This document shows positions 15,185-25,184 of a stretch of DNA of 64,000 nt, piece by piece. A model generated the notes under the pieces. That model was not told where the DNA came from, did not search any database, and saw only the letters and a program-made list of their open reading frames with translations. Every line of letters begins with the position of its first letter. Position 1 is the first letter of the stretch. This DNA comes from Alphaproteobacteria bacterium (lineage in GTDB: Bacteria; Pseudomonadota; Alphaproteobacteria; Acetobacterales; Acetobacteraceae), in the NCBI GenBank assembly GCA_017307285.1, contig JAFKFI010000060.1, positions 1 through 64,000 of the forward strand. Reading direction: 5' to 3'. The translations under genes were made by a program, and so were the position numbers.

Positions 15185-16035
15185 TGGAATTCCTCACCGG
15201 CTTCGCCCCGCTCGCCGCGCGTTTCGACGGGCTGATCCTCGACCTCTGGGGCGTGGTGCATGACGGCGTGCGGCCCTATCCGGGCGCGGTCGATTGCCTG
15301 GCCCGGCTGCGCGATGCGGGCAAACGAGTGGTGATGCTGTCGAACGCGCCGCGGCGGGCCGCGCCCGCGCAGGCAGCGATGCGCCGCATGGGTATCGACG
15401 ATGCGCTTTACACCGGCATCATGACCAGCGGCGAGGCGGTGCATCTTGCGTTGCGCGAAAGGCCCGACGCCTGGTGGGCCTCGCTCGGCTCCCGGGTGTT
15501 CCATCTCGGGCCGGAGCGCGACCTCAACGTGCTCGACGGACTGGCGCTGGAGCGCGTGGCGCGTCCGGCGGAGGCGGATTTCGTGCTCAACACCGGCCCC
15601 GACGATCACCGCAATCCGACCGAGATGGCCGAGTTCGAGCCGGTGTTGCGCGAGTGCGGGGCCGCGGGGCTCAAGATGATCTGCGCCAACCCCGATCTTG
15701 AAGTGATCCGCGATGGTCGCCGCGTGCTGTGCGCGGGTGCGCTGGCGGTTCGCTATAGCGAGTTGGGCGGCGACGTGCGTTCCCTGGGCAAGCCCGATCC
15801 GGCGATCTACGGCCCTGTGCTCGACTGTCTCGATCTGCCGAGGGAGCGGGTGCTGGCGGTGGGCGACGCCTTACGCACCGATATTGCCGGCGCGGCGGCA
15901 ATCGGCGTCGCGTCCTGCTGGGTGCTCGGCGGCCTGCATGGCGATGCGCTGGACTCGGGGCCGGACGCCGCACGCGAGGCGGTGCGGGCGGCTGGCTTGT
16001 CGCCGATTGCCTGCATTCCGGGCTTCGCCTGGTAG
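15184..16035 (+). CDS. HAD-IIA superfamily hydrolase (TIGR01459-like)
   Basis: 283 residues. DGLILDLWGVVHDGVRPYPG is HAD motif I (DxWGVxHDG), VVMLSNAPRR is motif II, and LGKPDPAIYGPVLDCL with VLAVGDALRTDIAGAAAIG give motifs III and IV. The spacing suits the class IIA cap family of NagD-like phosphatases; the natural substrate is unknown. Its ATG overlaps the pyrD stop (TGATG), so the two were translationally coupled before pyrD was damaged. The same pair order is common in related bacteria by my recollection. Confidence 0.88.
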   Translation: MEFLTGFAPLAARFDGLILDLWGVVHDGVRPYPGAVDCLARLRDAGKRVVMLSNAPRRAAPAQAAMRRMGIDDALYTGIMTSGEAVHLALRERPDAWWASLGSRVFHLGPERDLNVLDGLALERVARPAEADFVLNTGPDDHRNPTEMAEFEPVLRECGAAGLKMICANPDLEVIRDGRRVLCAGALAVRYSELGGDVRSLGKPDPAIYGPVLDCLDLPRERVLAVGDALRTDIAGAAAIGVASCWVLGGLHGDALDSGPDAAREAVRAAGLSPIACIPGFAW

Positions 16036-16043
16036 ACACGAGG

Positions 16044-16068
16044 CGGGCGGCGCCAGCGACGCCGCCCG
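16044..16068. terminator. GC hairpin between convergent genes
   Basis: CGGGCGGCG pairs with CGCCGCCCG around a short loop between the ends of the HAD and glycine-rich genes. No long T run follows on either side, so it may be a factor-assisted or bidirectional terminator. Confidence 0.45.
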
Positions 16069-16097
16069 GACTTGTCGTATCAGTGGTTGCGGTTCGA

Positions 16098-16454
16098 TCA
16101 GCGTGTGGTGCCGGTCGTGTTCGAGTTGGTGGTCGCGCCCGAACCGGTCATGCCGCCGGCGGTGCCGCTCATGCCGTGCGTGGCGCTGCCGGGGCCGCTC
16201 GACGGAGCCGGACGGGTGCTGTTCATGCTGCTGCTGGAGCCGAGACTCTTGGCGCTGCCGCCGTAGGTTCCGCCCATGCTGGTGCCATTCGTGCCGGTCG
16301 GGCCGGGCATGTTCGCCCCGCCGCCTCCGGCGCCGCCGCCATTGCCACCGCTGGAACCGCCGCCAGCTCCGCCGCCCGCGCCGCCACCCTGAGCGAAAGC
16401 CGCGCCCGACAGACCGAAGGCAAGGGCGGCGGCGAGAAGAACGGTTTTCTTCAT
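16098..16454 (-). CDS. Secreted glycine/serine-rich low-complexity protein
   Basis: 118 residues. MKKTVLLAAALAFGLSGAAF ending AQ is a signal peptide cleaved after about residue 22. The rest is glycine-rich (GGGAGGGAGGGSSGGNGGG) then rich in Ser, Thr and Gly, with no domain; such proteins are common, unassigned envelope proteins in this group. Function unknown. The composition could drift by repeat slippage. Confidence 0.6.
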   Translation of the reverse strand: MKKTVLLAAALAFGLSGAAFAQGGGAGGGAGGGSSGGNGGGAGGGGANMPGPTGTNGTSMGGTYGGSAKSLGSSSSMNSTRPAPSSGPGSATHGMSGTAGGMTGSGATTNSNTTGTTR

Positions 16455-16585
16455 GCGTGATCTCCTGTCATGCCGACCTGAAAGGTCAGGCCGCCGGCCG
16501 AATCCGGCCGAGACGGGTGCAACGGCGGGCTTCCCCGAGGGTTCGGGAAAGTTTGGTAACGAATGAGGTATGGGCGCGCGGGCGC

Positions 16586-17161
16586 TCAGGCGTGCCCGGC
16601 GGCGCTCGACAGCTGCAGCGGGTCGATATGCAGCATGGCCAGGGCACGCAGCCATTTGGTGTCGTGCTCGGCGTCGAACACCAGCGTCTCGTCCGAAGGG
16701 GCGGAGAGCCAGATATTGTTGGTCAGCTCGGCGTCGAGCTGACCGGGACCCCACCCGGCGTAGCCGAGGGCGAGAATTCCCTCGCGCGGGCCGCCGCCAC
16801 TGGCGATCGCCTTCAGCACGTCGAGGCTGGCGGTCAGCGCCAGGCCGTCATCGACCAGCAGGCTGGCATCGCTGGTCCAATCCGCGGTGTGCAGCACGAA
16901 GCCGCGCGCCTTCTCCACCGGGCCGCCCGCGCACAGCGCAATCTGGCGGGTCGGCGGGTTGGGTGCGATTTCCAGCTGCTTCAGCAGATCCTCGAAGGTC
17001 GGCGCGCCAAGCGGGCGGTTGACCACAATGCCCATCGCGCCGTCTGGCGTATGCGCGCAGAGATAGATCACGCATTGAGCGAAACGGTCGTCGCCGATCG
17101 CGGGCATCGCGATCAGCAGCTTGCCGGTCAGGAACGGGTCCACGGGATCTGTCTTGGCCAT
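16586..17161 (-). CDS. YqgE/AlgH family protein (UPF0301)
   Basis: 191 residues. FLTGKLLIAMPAIGDDRFAQ at the start, HTPDGAMGIVVNRPLG, ALCAGGPVEKARGFVLH and ALGYAGWGPGQLDAELTNN are the family's conserved blocks. The molecular role of YqgE is unresolved; it is a cytoplasmic alpha/beta protein. Divergent from the peroxiredoxin gene. Confidence 0.93.
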   Translation of the reverse strand: MAKTDPVDPFLTGKLLIAMPAIGDDRFAQCVIYLCAHTPDGAMGIVVNRPLGAPTFEDLLKQLEIAPNPPTRQIALCAGGPVEKARGFVLHTADWTSDASLLVDDGLALTASLDVLKAIASGGGPREGILALGYAGWGPGQLDAELTNNIWLSAPSDETLVFDAEHDTKWLRALAMLHIDPLQLSSAAGHA

Positions 17162-17277
17162 CGTGGGAATCTGGGGTGGTCTCGCCCGCTGCGCAAGCGC
17201 CGCCGGGAGGCAGGCGTGACAGTTGCCGTCGGGGAGGCTAGGAGTCCTCGCATCGGCAACGAGAAGCGAGGCGGCCC

Positions 17278-17760
17278 ATGACGATCAAGGTTGGCGACAC
17301 CATCCCGTCCATGAAGCTGATGCAGGGCACGGCGGAGGGCCCGAAGGAGATTTCGACGGACGAGATCTTCAAGGGCAAGAAGGTGGTGATGTTCGCCGTG
17401 CCCGGCGCCTTCACTCCGACATGCAGCGCCAAGCACCTGCCGGGCTTCGTGCAGAACGCAGCGGCGATCAAGGCGAAGGGCGTCGACAAGGTGGTCTGCC
17501 TCGCGGTGAACGACGCATTCGTCATGGCTGCCTGGGCCAAGGACCAGGGCGTGGACGACAACATCATCATGCTGGCCGACGGCGCCGGGCAGTTCACCAA
17601 GGCGCTCGGCCTGGAGCTCGACCTGATGGGCCGGGGCATGGGCATCCGGGCGCAGCGCTTCGCGCTGGTGGCGCAGGACGGCAAGGTGACGCATCTCGCG
17701 GTGGAGCCGCCGGGCGGGTTCGACGTGAGCAAGGCCGAGTCGATCCTGGCGAACCTATAA
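17278..17760 (+). CDS. Peroxiredoxin (Prx5 subfamily)
   Basis: 160 residues. VVMFAVPGAFTPTCSAKHLP carries the peroxidatic Cys in the PxxxTxxC motif (about residue 49), with the conserved Arg near RGMGIRAQRFALV. A second cysteine lies in VVCLAVNDAF. It reduces hydrogen peroxide and organic peroxides with glutathione or thioredoxin. GAGG stands eight bases before the ATG. No glutaredoxin fusion is seen, unlike some bacterial Prx5 proteins. Confidence 0.92.
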   Translation: MTIKVGDTIPSMKLMQGTAEGPKEISTDEIFKGKKVVMFAVPGAFTPTCSAKHLPGFVQNAAAIKAKGVDKVVCLAVNDAFVMAAWAKDQGVDDNIIMLADGAGQFTKALGLELDLMGRGMGIRAQRFALVAQDGKVTHLAVEPPGGFDVSKAESILANL

Positions 17761-17784
17761 GCCCGCCTGCCGGCCGCGCGCGGG

Positions 17785-19262
17785 TCAGGCCCGCAGGAGC
17801 ACGTCGAGCAAGCGCGCGGCCGCAGGCAGCCGGACGCAAGCGTCGCCATCCGTCCAGCGTGACAGCCCCGGCTCGATCGGCCACCAACCGCGGCCGATGG
17901 CGTCGCTGTCCAACGGTAGCGCGTCGCCAGCGTCCATCCTGAGATTTCGCACGTTCAAGCCGAGCAGGCGGCGGTCCTCGAGCCAGGGGCGCGCCTCGGT
18001 CGGTCTGGCGGCGGGCGACAGCAGCCGGATCTCCGAACAGGCGCGCGGCAGGGCAAACGTGATCCGGTCGTTGCGATGCACGGTCGGCCTGATCCGGCGC
18101 TTGCCGGCGATGAGCGTCACGTCCGGCCGTGGCGCTAGACGGGCTTCGGGCGTGCTCACTCCGGCCCGCTGGGCCACCGCGCGCCACGCCCTTTCAGCGA
18201 AGCCATCATCGGGTGCCGAAGGAGCGCAGGCCGCTTGCCGAACCTTGTCGCGCCGATGATCGGGCCGCGCGTACCTGCTCGGGAAGAAACTCGCACAATC
18301 TTCTTCCAGGTAGGTTTCGACCGCCAGGCCCTCGGCAAAGACAAGGCCATGTCTTTCGGTTTCGATATGATAGTAATTGATCGCCCGTGGGAATTCCTGC
18401 ACGACGCTCGCGCCGTTGATCAATCGATATGCCCGCAGCAGGTGTCCGTCGACATGGATGCAATGGTCCGGCGAGAGAATCAGGTCGCGACTGGGACGGC
18501 TGGGACCGATCGCTCCCGCTCGAATCCGCACCGGTGCGTTGAGCACGGCGTCGGAACGTGAGGATAGGTGCATTCTCCGATGTCCGACCCAGCGGATCGT
18601 CTCGAGGCTGCGTGCCGCGCCGGGACGCTCGACGAGGACGAGATCGCCTACACGCAGCGCCTCCACCGGTCGCGTGCCGAGGCTCGTCGCGATCAGCGTG
18701 CCTTTGCCGAAACAGGAAGCATTTGGTTCGGTCACGGTCCCGGAGAACGTTCCGTCCGACGCGAAGCTGACGAAGAAGCTGAAGTCGGTCAGAGTGGCGA
18801 TCGGAGCGCCGTTCGCGTCAAGTAGCGTGACCTGAATCGCATTGACGTTCTGGGAGAAGCTGATTTCCTGCAGCGGGCTGGCAAGTTGCGGCGCTGACCA
18901 AGTCCCCCCGAACTCGTACTGAACGCGGTAGCTCTCTGCATCCTCGGCAGGGAGAATCATGGATGCGAGAAACGGCGACCCGGCATCCAGGGAGCAGCGT
19001 CGTCGCGGTCAGATGGCCGTTGATGAACCAGCCGGACGGCGGGGTGTTGCTTACTTGATCGAACTCGATCTCGTCGACCGTTGCCGTTCCCGTTATATTT
19101 CCAGACGGAGTTCCTGGGAACTGAAACGCCGGGTTCCCGAAGATGACGAGGTCGCTTGCTCCAGGGGGAGAAGCCGCCGGGGGCCCAATTAGCAACATTG
19201 TTGAAATCGTCGGGTTCCGGGTTGTTGCTGAAAAACCACGGCATCCACCGGTATTCGGTCAT
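17785..19262 (-). pseudogene. Hint-domain protein, split by two frameshifts
   Basis: The longest open part (17785-18960) encodes the Hint fold: NASCFGKGTLIATSLGTRPV with the nucleophilic Cys, then LSPDHCIHVDGHLLRAYRLI and HIETERHGLVFAEGLAVETY. Upstream coding continues in two other frames: MTEYRWMPWFFSNNPEPDDF up to a C run near 19165, then ASPPGASDLVIFGNPAFQF to near 18985, then back into the Hint frame through LDAGSPFLASM. Both breaks lie at short C runs (CCCCC, CCC), so they may be real mutations or sequencing errors. Intact homologues are repeated-leader plus Hint proteins common in Acetobacteraceae; function unknown. Confidence 0.7.
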
Positions 19263-19339
19263 CTCCAGGCGCCTTCTTCAAGCTGTTGCAGGGCCGGCTG
19301 ATTTGTCTTGGCCCGCGCGCGCGCTCGGGATATGAGGTC

Positions 19340-19421
19340 ACGGGCGCAGCTGCGCCCCAAGACCGTTACGGAACGGTCCGTTCGTGTCAACCCCGGATCG
19401 GTTGCCGATGCAATCCGATCC
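19340..19421. other. Cluster of three inverted repeats downstream of the MetX-like gene
   Basis: Within 82 bases are a perfect 16-bp palindrome (GGGCGCAGCTGCGCCC, 19340-19355), a hairpin GACCGTT-ACGG-AACGGTC (19359-19376) and GGATCGG/CCGATCC around 13 bases (19395-19421). They lie between the stop of the MetX-like gene and the Hint gene start. Terminators or protein sites are possible; none has a T run. Confidence 0.4.
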
Positions 19422-19438
19422 GTGCGACCCGCGTTCGG

Positions 19439-20491
19439 CTAGACCTTCGCCGCTAGCAGCTCCGTCAGGTTCTTGTCGAGCTGACCCATCGCAGCGGGGT
19501 CGGCGCCGAACAGCGCGAGGTGCCCGTCGAGCGTTTCGACCGGGCGGAATTCGGCGTCGGGAATGAGCCGCCACTCGGCTTGGCAATCGGCCGGCGGGAA
19601 CAACAGGTCCGTCGACATCGGCATCACGAACGTCTTGGCCTTGATGCGGCCGAGCGCTGCCCGCAAGTCGCCGCCAGTGTGCCGGCTGACATCGCCGCGC
19701 TGCCATTTCCATGCCATGCACAAGAGATCGTTCGGGTCCATCACGCCGAAATAGGCGAACATGAAGTTGGTGATGAAGTCATCCATCGAGGAGAAGCCCA
19801 GCAGTTTGTGCCGGCCGGCCTCGAAGAACGCCGAGCCCCACCCCACGACGGCCCACAGCTTCGCGTGGCGTAGCAGCCCCTCGCGGACATCTTCGGCCGA
19901 TTTGTAGAAGCCCTTGTTGAAACCGGGGTCGGAGGTGATCGCGTCGACCAGGGTTTCGGCGAGCAGGAAATCATGGATCGTGTTCCGCGCCGTGCCGGCG
20001 ATGGGGGCGGCGCGTTTCACCATGTCGGGATAGCGCACCGCCCATTCGTAGGTCTGCTGCGCGCCCATCGAGCCGCCGACCACGAGGGCAAGCTGCTCGA
20101 TGCCGAATTTTTCCGTTACCAGCTTGTGCTGCGCGCGAACGTCGTCGCCGATCCGCACATGCGGGAAATTCGCCATCCCGGCGGGTGCCGGCGTGTTGTG
20201 CGGCGAGGATGACAGCCCGCTGCCGATTTGGTTGATCGCGACGATGAAATATTTGTCGGGATCGAGTGCGCGGCCCTGGCCGATATACACCTGCTCCATG
20301 ATCTTGTGGGTGCCGGAATACCAGGTCGGGATCAGGATGGCGTTGTCGCGGGCCGCGTTGAGCGCGCCGTAGGTCCCGTAGGCGAGCTTGCAGCCGCGGA
20401 TCGTGCCGCCTTCCTCCAATTCGAGATTGCCGATGTCGTGCAGCTCGTAGGGGCCATGCACATCCTGCGAGTAGTACGCGTTTTCGATCAT
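19439..20491 (-). CDS. Alpha/beta hydrolase of the homoserine O-acetyltransferase (MetX-like) family
   Basis: 350 residues. KLAYGTYGALNAARDNAILIP, the nucleophile elbow VVGGSMGAQQTYEWAVRYP (GGSMG), AKTFVMPMSTDLLFPP with the acid, and ETLDGHLALFG with the His match the MetX-like clan. Length is close to true MetX (about 370), but the N-terminal motif differs and the gene is next to a Baeyer-Villiger-type monooxygenase rather than methionine genes, so ester hydrolysis seems as likely as acetyl transfer. GAGGGAA precedes the ATG. Confidence 0.8.
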   Translation of the reverse strand: MIENAYYSQDVHGPYELHDIGNLELEEGGTIRGCKLAYGTYGALNAARDNAILIPTWYSGTHKIMEQVYIGQGRALDPDKYFIVAINQIGSGLSSSPHNTPAPAGMANFPHVRIGDDVRAQHKLVTEKFGIEQLALVVGGSMGAQQTYEWAVRYPDMVKRAAPIAGTARNTIHDFLLAETLVDAITSDPGFNKGFYKSAEDVREGLLRHAKLWAVVGWGSAFFEAGRHKLLGFSSMDDFITNFMFAYFGVMDPNDLLCMAWKWQRGDVSRHTGGDLRAALGRIKAKTFVMPMSTDLLFPPADCQAEWRLIPDAEFRPVETLDGHLALFGADPAAMGQLDKNLTELLAAKV

Positions 20492-20563
20492 CGTTCCCTC
20501 GGGTTCGGTCAGTCGGGCAGGAATCGGGACGGCTGCCCGTCCCGATCGCCCGTGCGGCAGATG

Positions 20564-22180
20564 TCAGGCGAGCGCGAAGCCCTCGTAGCCCTTGGCGGCG
20601 ACCTCGTCGCATTTCTTGCGGTAGCCCCCGACGCCTTCCGGTCCGAGATAGGGCAGGAAGGCGCGCGGCTTGCCCTGGATGTTGGCGCTCATGTACCAGG
20701 AGTTGGTGGCTGTCATCAGCGTTCCGCTGACCACCTCGTTGACGTGCTCGACCCACTCCTGCTGCGCGTCCGGTTTCGCCTCGATAGTGGTCTGGCCGGC
20801 CTTGCGCATCGCCTCGATGCAGTCGGTGATCCACTCGACGTGCTGCTCGATCGAGACCGGCATGTTCGACAGCACCGACGGGCTCTGCGGGCCGGTGATG
20901 GCGAACAAATTGGGGAAGCCGGCGACTGCGATGCCGAGATAGGTGTGGGGCCCGTCGACCCACTCCTGATCCAGCGTGCGGCCGCCACGTCCCTTGAGGT
21001 GCAAGGCCTTGAGCGCGCCGGTCATGGCATCGAAGCCAGTGGCGAACACGATGATGTCGGCCTCGTATTCCTTGCCGCCGGCGCGGATGCCGTGCTCGGT
21101 GATCTCCTCGATCGCACCGTCTGTCGCGGCATCCACCAGCCGCACGTTGCTCTTGTTGAAGGTCTCGAAATAGTTGGTGTCGAGCGGCTGGCGCTTGGTG
21201 CCGTAGGCGTAGCCCTTGGGAATCAGCCTCTCGGCCACCGCCGGGTCCTTCACCGTGTCGCGGATCTTGCGCTTGAGATAGTCGGCGCAAAGATCGTTGG
21301 CTTTCTGGTCGAAGAACATGTCCTGATAGTTGGAGAGCCAGTAGGCGAAGCCGCCTTCGTCCCACATCCGGTCGAACTCGCGCTCGCGCTCCTCGGGCGT
21401 GGTTTCGAGCACCGATTTCGGAATGAAGTAGTGCTCCTGGCCGAAGAACGATTCACGGATGCGCTGGACGATGGCGTCATAATCCGCCTTCCGCGCCTTC
21501 ACGCGCTCGGGGTCCACCTTGCCGTTGCGCGCCGGCACGCAGTAGTTGGCAGTGCGCTGAAACACGGTGAGCTGCTTGGCTTGCTGCGCGATCTCGGGGA
21601 TAGCCTGCACCGCAGTCGCGCCGGTGCCGACCACCGCCACGCGCTTGCCCGTGAAGTCGACTCCCTCGTGCGGGAAGCGACTGGTGTGGTACCATTTGCC
21701 CTTGAAATTCTCGATGCCCTTGAAGGGCGGCAGGTTGGTGTCGGAGAGGCAACCCACCGCCGCGATGACATAGCGTGCCGTAACCGTCTCGCCGGTCGCG
21801 GTGTGGACCGTCCACAGATTGTTCGCCTCGTCGAACTCGCCGCCGGTCACGCGCGTGTTGAACTGGATGTCGCGTTTGAGGTCGTGGCGCTTGGCGACAT
21901 GCTCGAGGTAGCGCAGGATCTCGGGCTGTTCGGGATAGCGTTCCGACCACTCCCACTCCTGCAAGAGCTGTTTGTCAAAAGTGAAACAATATATGTAGGA
22001 GTCGGAATCGCAGCGCGCGCCGGGGTAGCGGTTCCAGTACCAGGTGCCGCCCACGGTGCCGCCGGCCTCGTAGACTCGCACCTTGAGCCCGAGCCTGTCC
22101 CGCAGCGATTTCAGCATGTACATGCCGGAAAAGCCCGCGCCGATCACGACCGCGTCGAAGTGCTGCGTTGCGGTGGCCAT
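20564..22180 (-). CDS. FAD/NADPH-dependent Baeyer-Villiger-type monooxygenase
   Basis: 538 residues. FDAVVIGAGFSGMYMLKSLR is the first GxGxxG FAD-binding motif, VAVVGTGATAVQAIPEIA the second, NADPH-binding, motif, and FKGKWYHTSRFP near residue 160 is the BVMO fingerprint FxGxxxHxxxW with Phe in place of the last Trp. Such enzymes insert oxygen into ketones to give esters, or oxidise N/S atoms. The downstream MetX-like hydrolase, 72 bases away, could open the product ester. GGAGGGAA ahead of the ATG at 22180 fixes the start. Confidence 0.88.
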   Translation of the reverse strand: MATATQHFDAVVIGAGFSGMYMLKSLRDRLGLKVRVYEAGGTVGGTWYWNRYPGARCDSDSYIYCFTFDKQLLQEWEWSERYPEQPEILRYLEHVAKRHDLKRDIQFNTRVTGGEFDEANNLWTVHTATGETVTARYVIAAVGCLSDTNLPPFKGIENFKGKWYHTSRFPHEGVDFTGKRVAVVGTGATAVQAIPEIAQQAKQLTVFQRTANYCVPARNGKVDPERVKARKADYDAIVQRIRESFFGQEHYFIPKSVLETTPEEREREFDRMWDEGGFAYWLSNYQDMFFDQKANDLCADYLKRKIRDTVKDPAVAERLIPKGYAYGTKRQPLDTNYFETFNKSNVRLVDAATDGAIEEITEHGIRAGGKEYEADIIVFATGFDAMTGALKALHLKGRGGRTLDQEWVDGPHTYLGIAVAGFPNLFAITGPQSPSVLSNMPVSIEQHVEWITDCIEAMRKAGQTTIEAKPDAQQEWVEHVNEVVSGTLMTATNSWYMSANIQGKPRAFLPYLGPEGVGGYRKKCDEVAAKGYEGFALA

Positions 22181-22316
22181 GCTTCCCTCCCATCGCTCTT
22201 GTTGTTCTGGAAGGTAGACTAGCTCGGCTCTCCGAGCTTTGAACATGGCTTGCGGCGCGCTCGCCCAAAACTTACCGCCGGCGCCCAACCGCAGACTGAA
22301 TAACGGTCGCGGTTAT

Positions 22317-25184
22317 TCACTCCGCGGCTTGGGCGTAGGCCTCTAGCGGCGCGCAGGTGCAAACCAGGTTGCGATCGCCGTAGACATTGTCCACGCGCTT
22401 GACCGGCGGCCAGTATTTGGCCGCCGCGACCCAGGGCAGCGGGAAGGCGGCGAGCTGGCGCGGATAGGCGTGGTCCCACGTATCCGCCATCACCTCCGCT
22501 GCCGTGTGCGGCGCGTTCTTCAGCGGATTGTCCGCGCGGTCCAGCCGGCCGGCGGCGATGTCGGCGATCTCGCGGCGAATGGCGATCATCGCGTCGCAGA
22601 ACCGGTCGAGCTCGGCGCGGCTCTCGCTCTCGGTCGGCTCGATCATCAGCGTGCCGGCGACTGGCCAGGACATCGTCGGCGCGTGATAGCCGTAGTCCTG
22701 CAGCCGCTTGGCGATGTCCTCCACCATCACGCCTGCCTCGCGCTGGAAGTCGCGGCAGTCGATGATGCACTCATGCGCCACCATGCCGTTCTGACCCGCG
22801 TACAGCACCGGATAGTGTCCGCGCAGCCGGGCGGCGACATAATTGGCGTTGAGGATGGCGACCTCGGTGGCGCGCGTCAGGCCCGCCGCACCCATCATGC
22901 GGATATAGGCGTAGCTGATCGGCAGGATCAGCGCGCTGCCGAACGGGGCGGCGGCGACCGGCCCGATGCCCGTCGCCGGGCCGGCATCCGCGCGCAGCGG
23001 ATGGTTGGGCAGGAAGGGCGCGAGATGCGCCGCGACACCGATCGGCCCGACGCCCGGGCCGCCACCGCCATGCGGGATGCAGAACGTCTTGTGCAGGTTG
23101 AGATGGCAGACGTCCGCGCCGATCGCGGCGGGGCTCGTTAGCCCGGTCTGCGCGTTCATGTTGGCGCCGTCCATGTAGACCTGCCCGCCATGCGTATGCA
23201 CGAGGGCGCAGATGTCGCGAATCTCCGCCTCGAACACGCCGTGCGTGCTGGGGTAGGTCACCATCAGCGCGGCGAGACGATCGGCATGCTTCTCCGCCTT
23301 GGCGCTGAGGTCCGCTAGATCGACGTTGCCGTCGCGATCGCAGCCGACCACCACGACGCGCAGACCCGCCATCGTGGCGCTGGCCGGGTTGGTGCCGTGC
23401 GCGCTCGACGGGATCAGGCAGATGTCGCGATGCGCTTCGCCGCGCGATTCATGATACGCGCGGATCGCCAGCAATCCCGAGTATTCGCCTTGCGAGCCCG
23501 CATTGGGTTGCAGCGACATGGCGGCAAAGCCCGTGGCTTCGCGCAGCCAATCCGACAGACGCCCGATCAGCGTCGTGTAGCCGTCCGTCTGATCGGCGGG
23601 CGCGAACGGATGGATGTCGGCGAAGCCCGGCAGCGAAATCGGGATCATCTCGGCGGTGGCGTTCAGCTTCATCGTGCAGGAGCCGAGCGGGATCATGCCG
23701 CGGTTCAGCGCGACGTCCTTGTCCTCCAGCCGCTTGAGATAGCGAAGCATCTCGTGCTCGGAGTGATGGCTGCTGAACACGGCCTGTTCGAGGAACTCGC
23801 TGCCGCGCAGCAGCGGCGCGGGAATGCTCGCCGGCGCCCCGGCGAGAGGTGCTCCGAGCACCCCGGCAAGCCGCTCCAGCTCGGATCGCGTGACCGTCTC
23901 GTCGAGCGCGATGCCGACGCAAGTGGCGTCGATCCGCCGCAGGTTGAAGCCGGCCGCCAGCGCCGCCGCCATCACCGCCTCGGCGGAATCGGTTTCGATC
24001 GCAACCGTGTCGAAGAATGCCTCGTGGCGCAGCCGCATCCCGGCGCGCACGGCGCAATCGGCCAGCAGGCGGGCCTGGAGATTGACCCGGCGGGCGATGC
24101 GCTTCAGCCCCTCCGGCCCGTGCCACACCGCATACATCGACGCCATCACCGCCAGCAGCACCTGCGCGGTGCAGATGTTGGAGGTCGCCTTCTCGCGGCG
24201 GATGTGCTGCTCGCGCGTTTGCAAGGCGAGGCGCATGGCGGGCTGGCCGGCGGCATCGACGCTGACACCGACGAGGCGGCCCGGCATCGCCCGGCGGAAC
24301 GCGTCGCGCGTGGCGAAGAAGCCGGCGTGCGGGCCGCCGAAGCCCATCGGCACGCCAAAGCGCTGCGCCGACCCGACCACCACGTCGGCGCCCATCTCGC
24401 CGGGCGGCGTCAGCAGCGCGAGCGCCAGCGGATCGGCGGCGACGATGGCGAGCGCGCCGGCCTCGTGCGCCACGCGGATTTCCTCCGCCAGCGGCCGGAT
24501 GGCCCCCGTGGTGCCGGGATATTGCAGCAGCACCGCGAAGGGATTGGCGGCCCCGATTGCGGCAATATCGCCCGGAGAAAAATCCACCAGCCGCCAGCCG
24601 AGCGGGCGCGCCCGCGTCGCCAGCACGGCGCGGGTCTGCGGGTGCACGTCCGCGCACACCGCGATCACGTCGGACTTTGACTTGGCGAGCGCGTGCGCCA
24701 TCGCCATCGCTTCCGCCGCCGCGGTTGCCTCGTCGAGCAGCGAGGCGTTGGCGATGGGCATTCCGGTGAGCTCGGAAATCATCGTCTGGAAGTTGAGCAG
24801 CGCCTCCAGCCGCCCCTGCGCGATCTCCGCCTGGTAGGGCGTGTAGGCGGTGTACCAGCCGGGCGCCTCCAGCACGTTGCGCTGGATCACCGGCGGGGTG
24901 TGCGTGCCGTGATAGCCGAGACCGATCAGCGATTTCTTCACCGTGTTGCGCGCCGCGAGCTCGCGCAGTTCGGCGATCACGCCGGCCTCGTCGAGCGGCG
25001 GCGGTAGGTCGAGGGCGCGGTTGGCGCGGATGGCGCCGGGCACCGTCTTTGCGGCGAGGTCGTCGAGCGTCGCCGCGCCGACCACCGGCAGCATCCCGGC
25101 GATGTCCGCCTCGGAGGGGCCGATATGGCGTGCGACGAAGCTGTCCGGCGCCTCCAGCGCCGCGAGTTCGGCGAGCGCGTCCAT
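22317..25184 (-). CDS. gcvP: Glycine dehydrogenase (decarboxylating), P protein
   Basis: 955 residues, the normal length for the single-chain P protein. [20 protein letters not shown] at the start, [17 protein letters not shown], then the PLP-binding lysine in [21 protein letters not shown] (about residue 697) and the closing [14 protein letters not shown] are diagnostic. It decarboxylates glycine, passing the methylamine to lipoyl-GcvH. The start ATG overlaps the gcvH stop (TGATG), so this is the third gene of a gcvT-gcvH-gcvP operon led by a glycine riboswitch. Confidence 0.98.
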   Translation of the reverse strand: MDALAELAALEAPDSFVARHIGPSEADIAGMLPVVGAATLDDLAAKTVPGAIRANRALDLPPPLDEAGVIAELRELAARNTVKKSLIGLGYHGTHTPPVIQRNVLEAPGWYTAYTPYQAEIAQGRLEALLNFQTMISELTGMPIANASLLDEATAAAEAMAMAHALAKSKSDVIAVCADVHPQTRAVLATRARPLGWRLVDFSPGDIAAIGAANPFAVLLQYPGTTGAIRPLAEEIRVAHEAGALAIVAADPLALALLTPPGEMGADVVVGSAQRFGVPMGFGGPHAGFFATRDAFRRAMPGRLVGVSVDAAGQPAMRLALQTREQHIRREKATSNICTAQVLLAVMASMYAVWHGPEGLKRIARRVNLQARLLADCAVRAGMRLRHEAFFDTVAIETDSAEAVMAAALAAGFNLRRIDATCVGIALDETVTRSELERLAGVLGAPLAGAPASIPAPLLRGSEFLEQAVFSSHHSEHEMLRYLKRLEDKDVALNRGMIPLGSCTMKLNATAEMIPISLPGFADIHPFAPADQTDGYTTLIGRLSDWLREATGFAAMSLQPNAGSQGEYSGLLAIRAYHESRGEAHRDICLIPSSAHGTNPASATMAGLRVVVVGCDRDGNVDLADLSAKAEKHADRLAALMVTYPSTHGVFEAEIRDICALVHTHGGQVYMDGANMNAQTGLTSPAAIGADVCHLNLHKTFCIPHGGGGPGVGPIGVAAHLAPFLPNHPLRADAGPATGIGPVAAAPFGSALILPISYAYIRMMGAAGLTRATEVAILNANYVAARLRGHYPVLYAGQNGMVAHECIIDCRDFQREAGVMVEDIAKRLQDYGYHAPTMSWPVAGTLMIEPTESESRAELDRFCDAMIAIRREIADIAAGRLDRADNPLKNAPHTAAEVMADTWDHAYPRQLAAFPLPWVAAAKYWPPVKRVDNVYGDRNLVCTCAPLEAYAQAAE

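Noticed and set aside
20228-22222. A 664-codon plus-strand frame opposite the BVMO gene
   Set aside because: The minus-strand gene has both dinucleotide-binding motifs and the BVMO fingerprint; the plus-strand frame has none and is a shadow.
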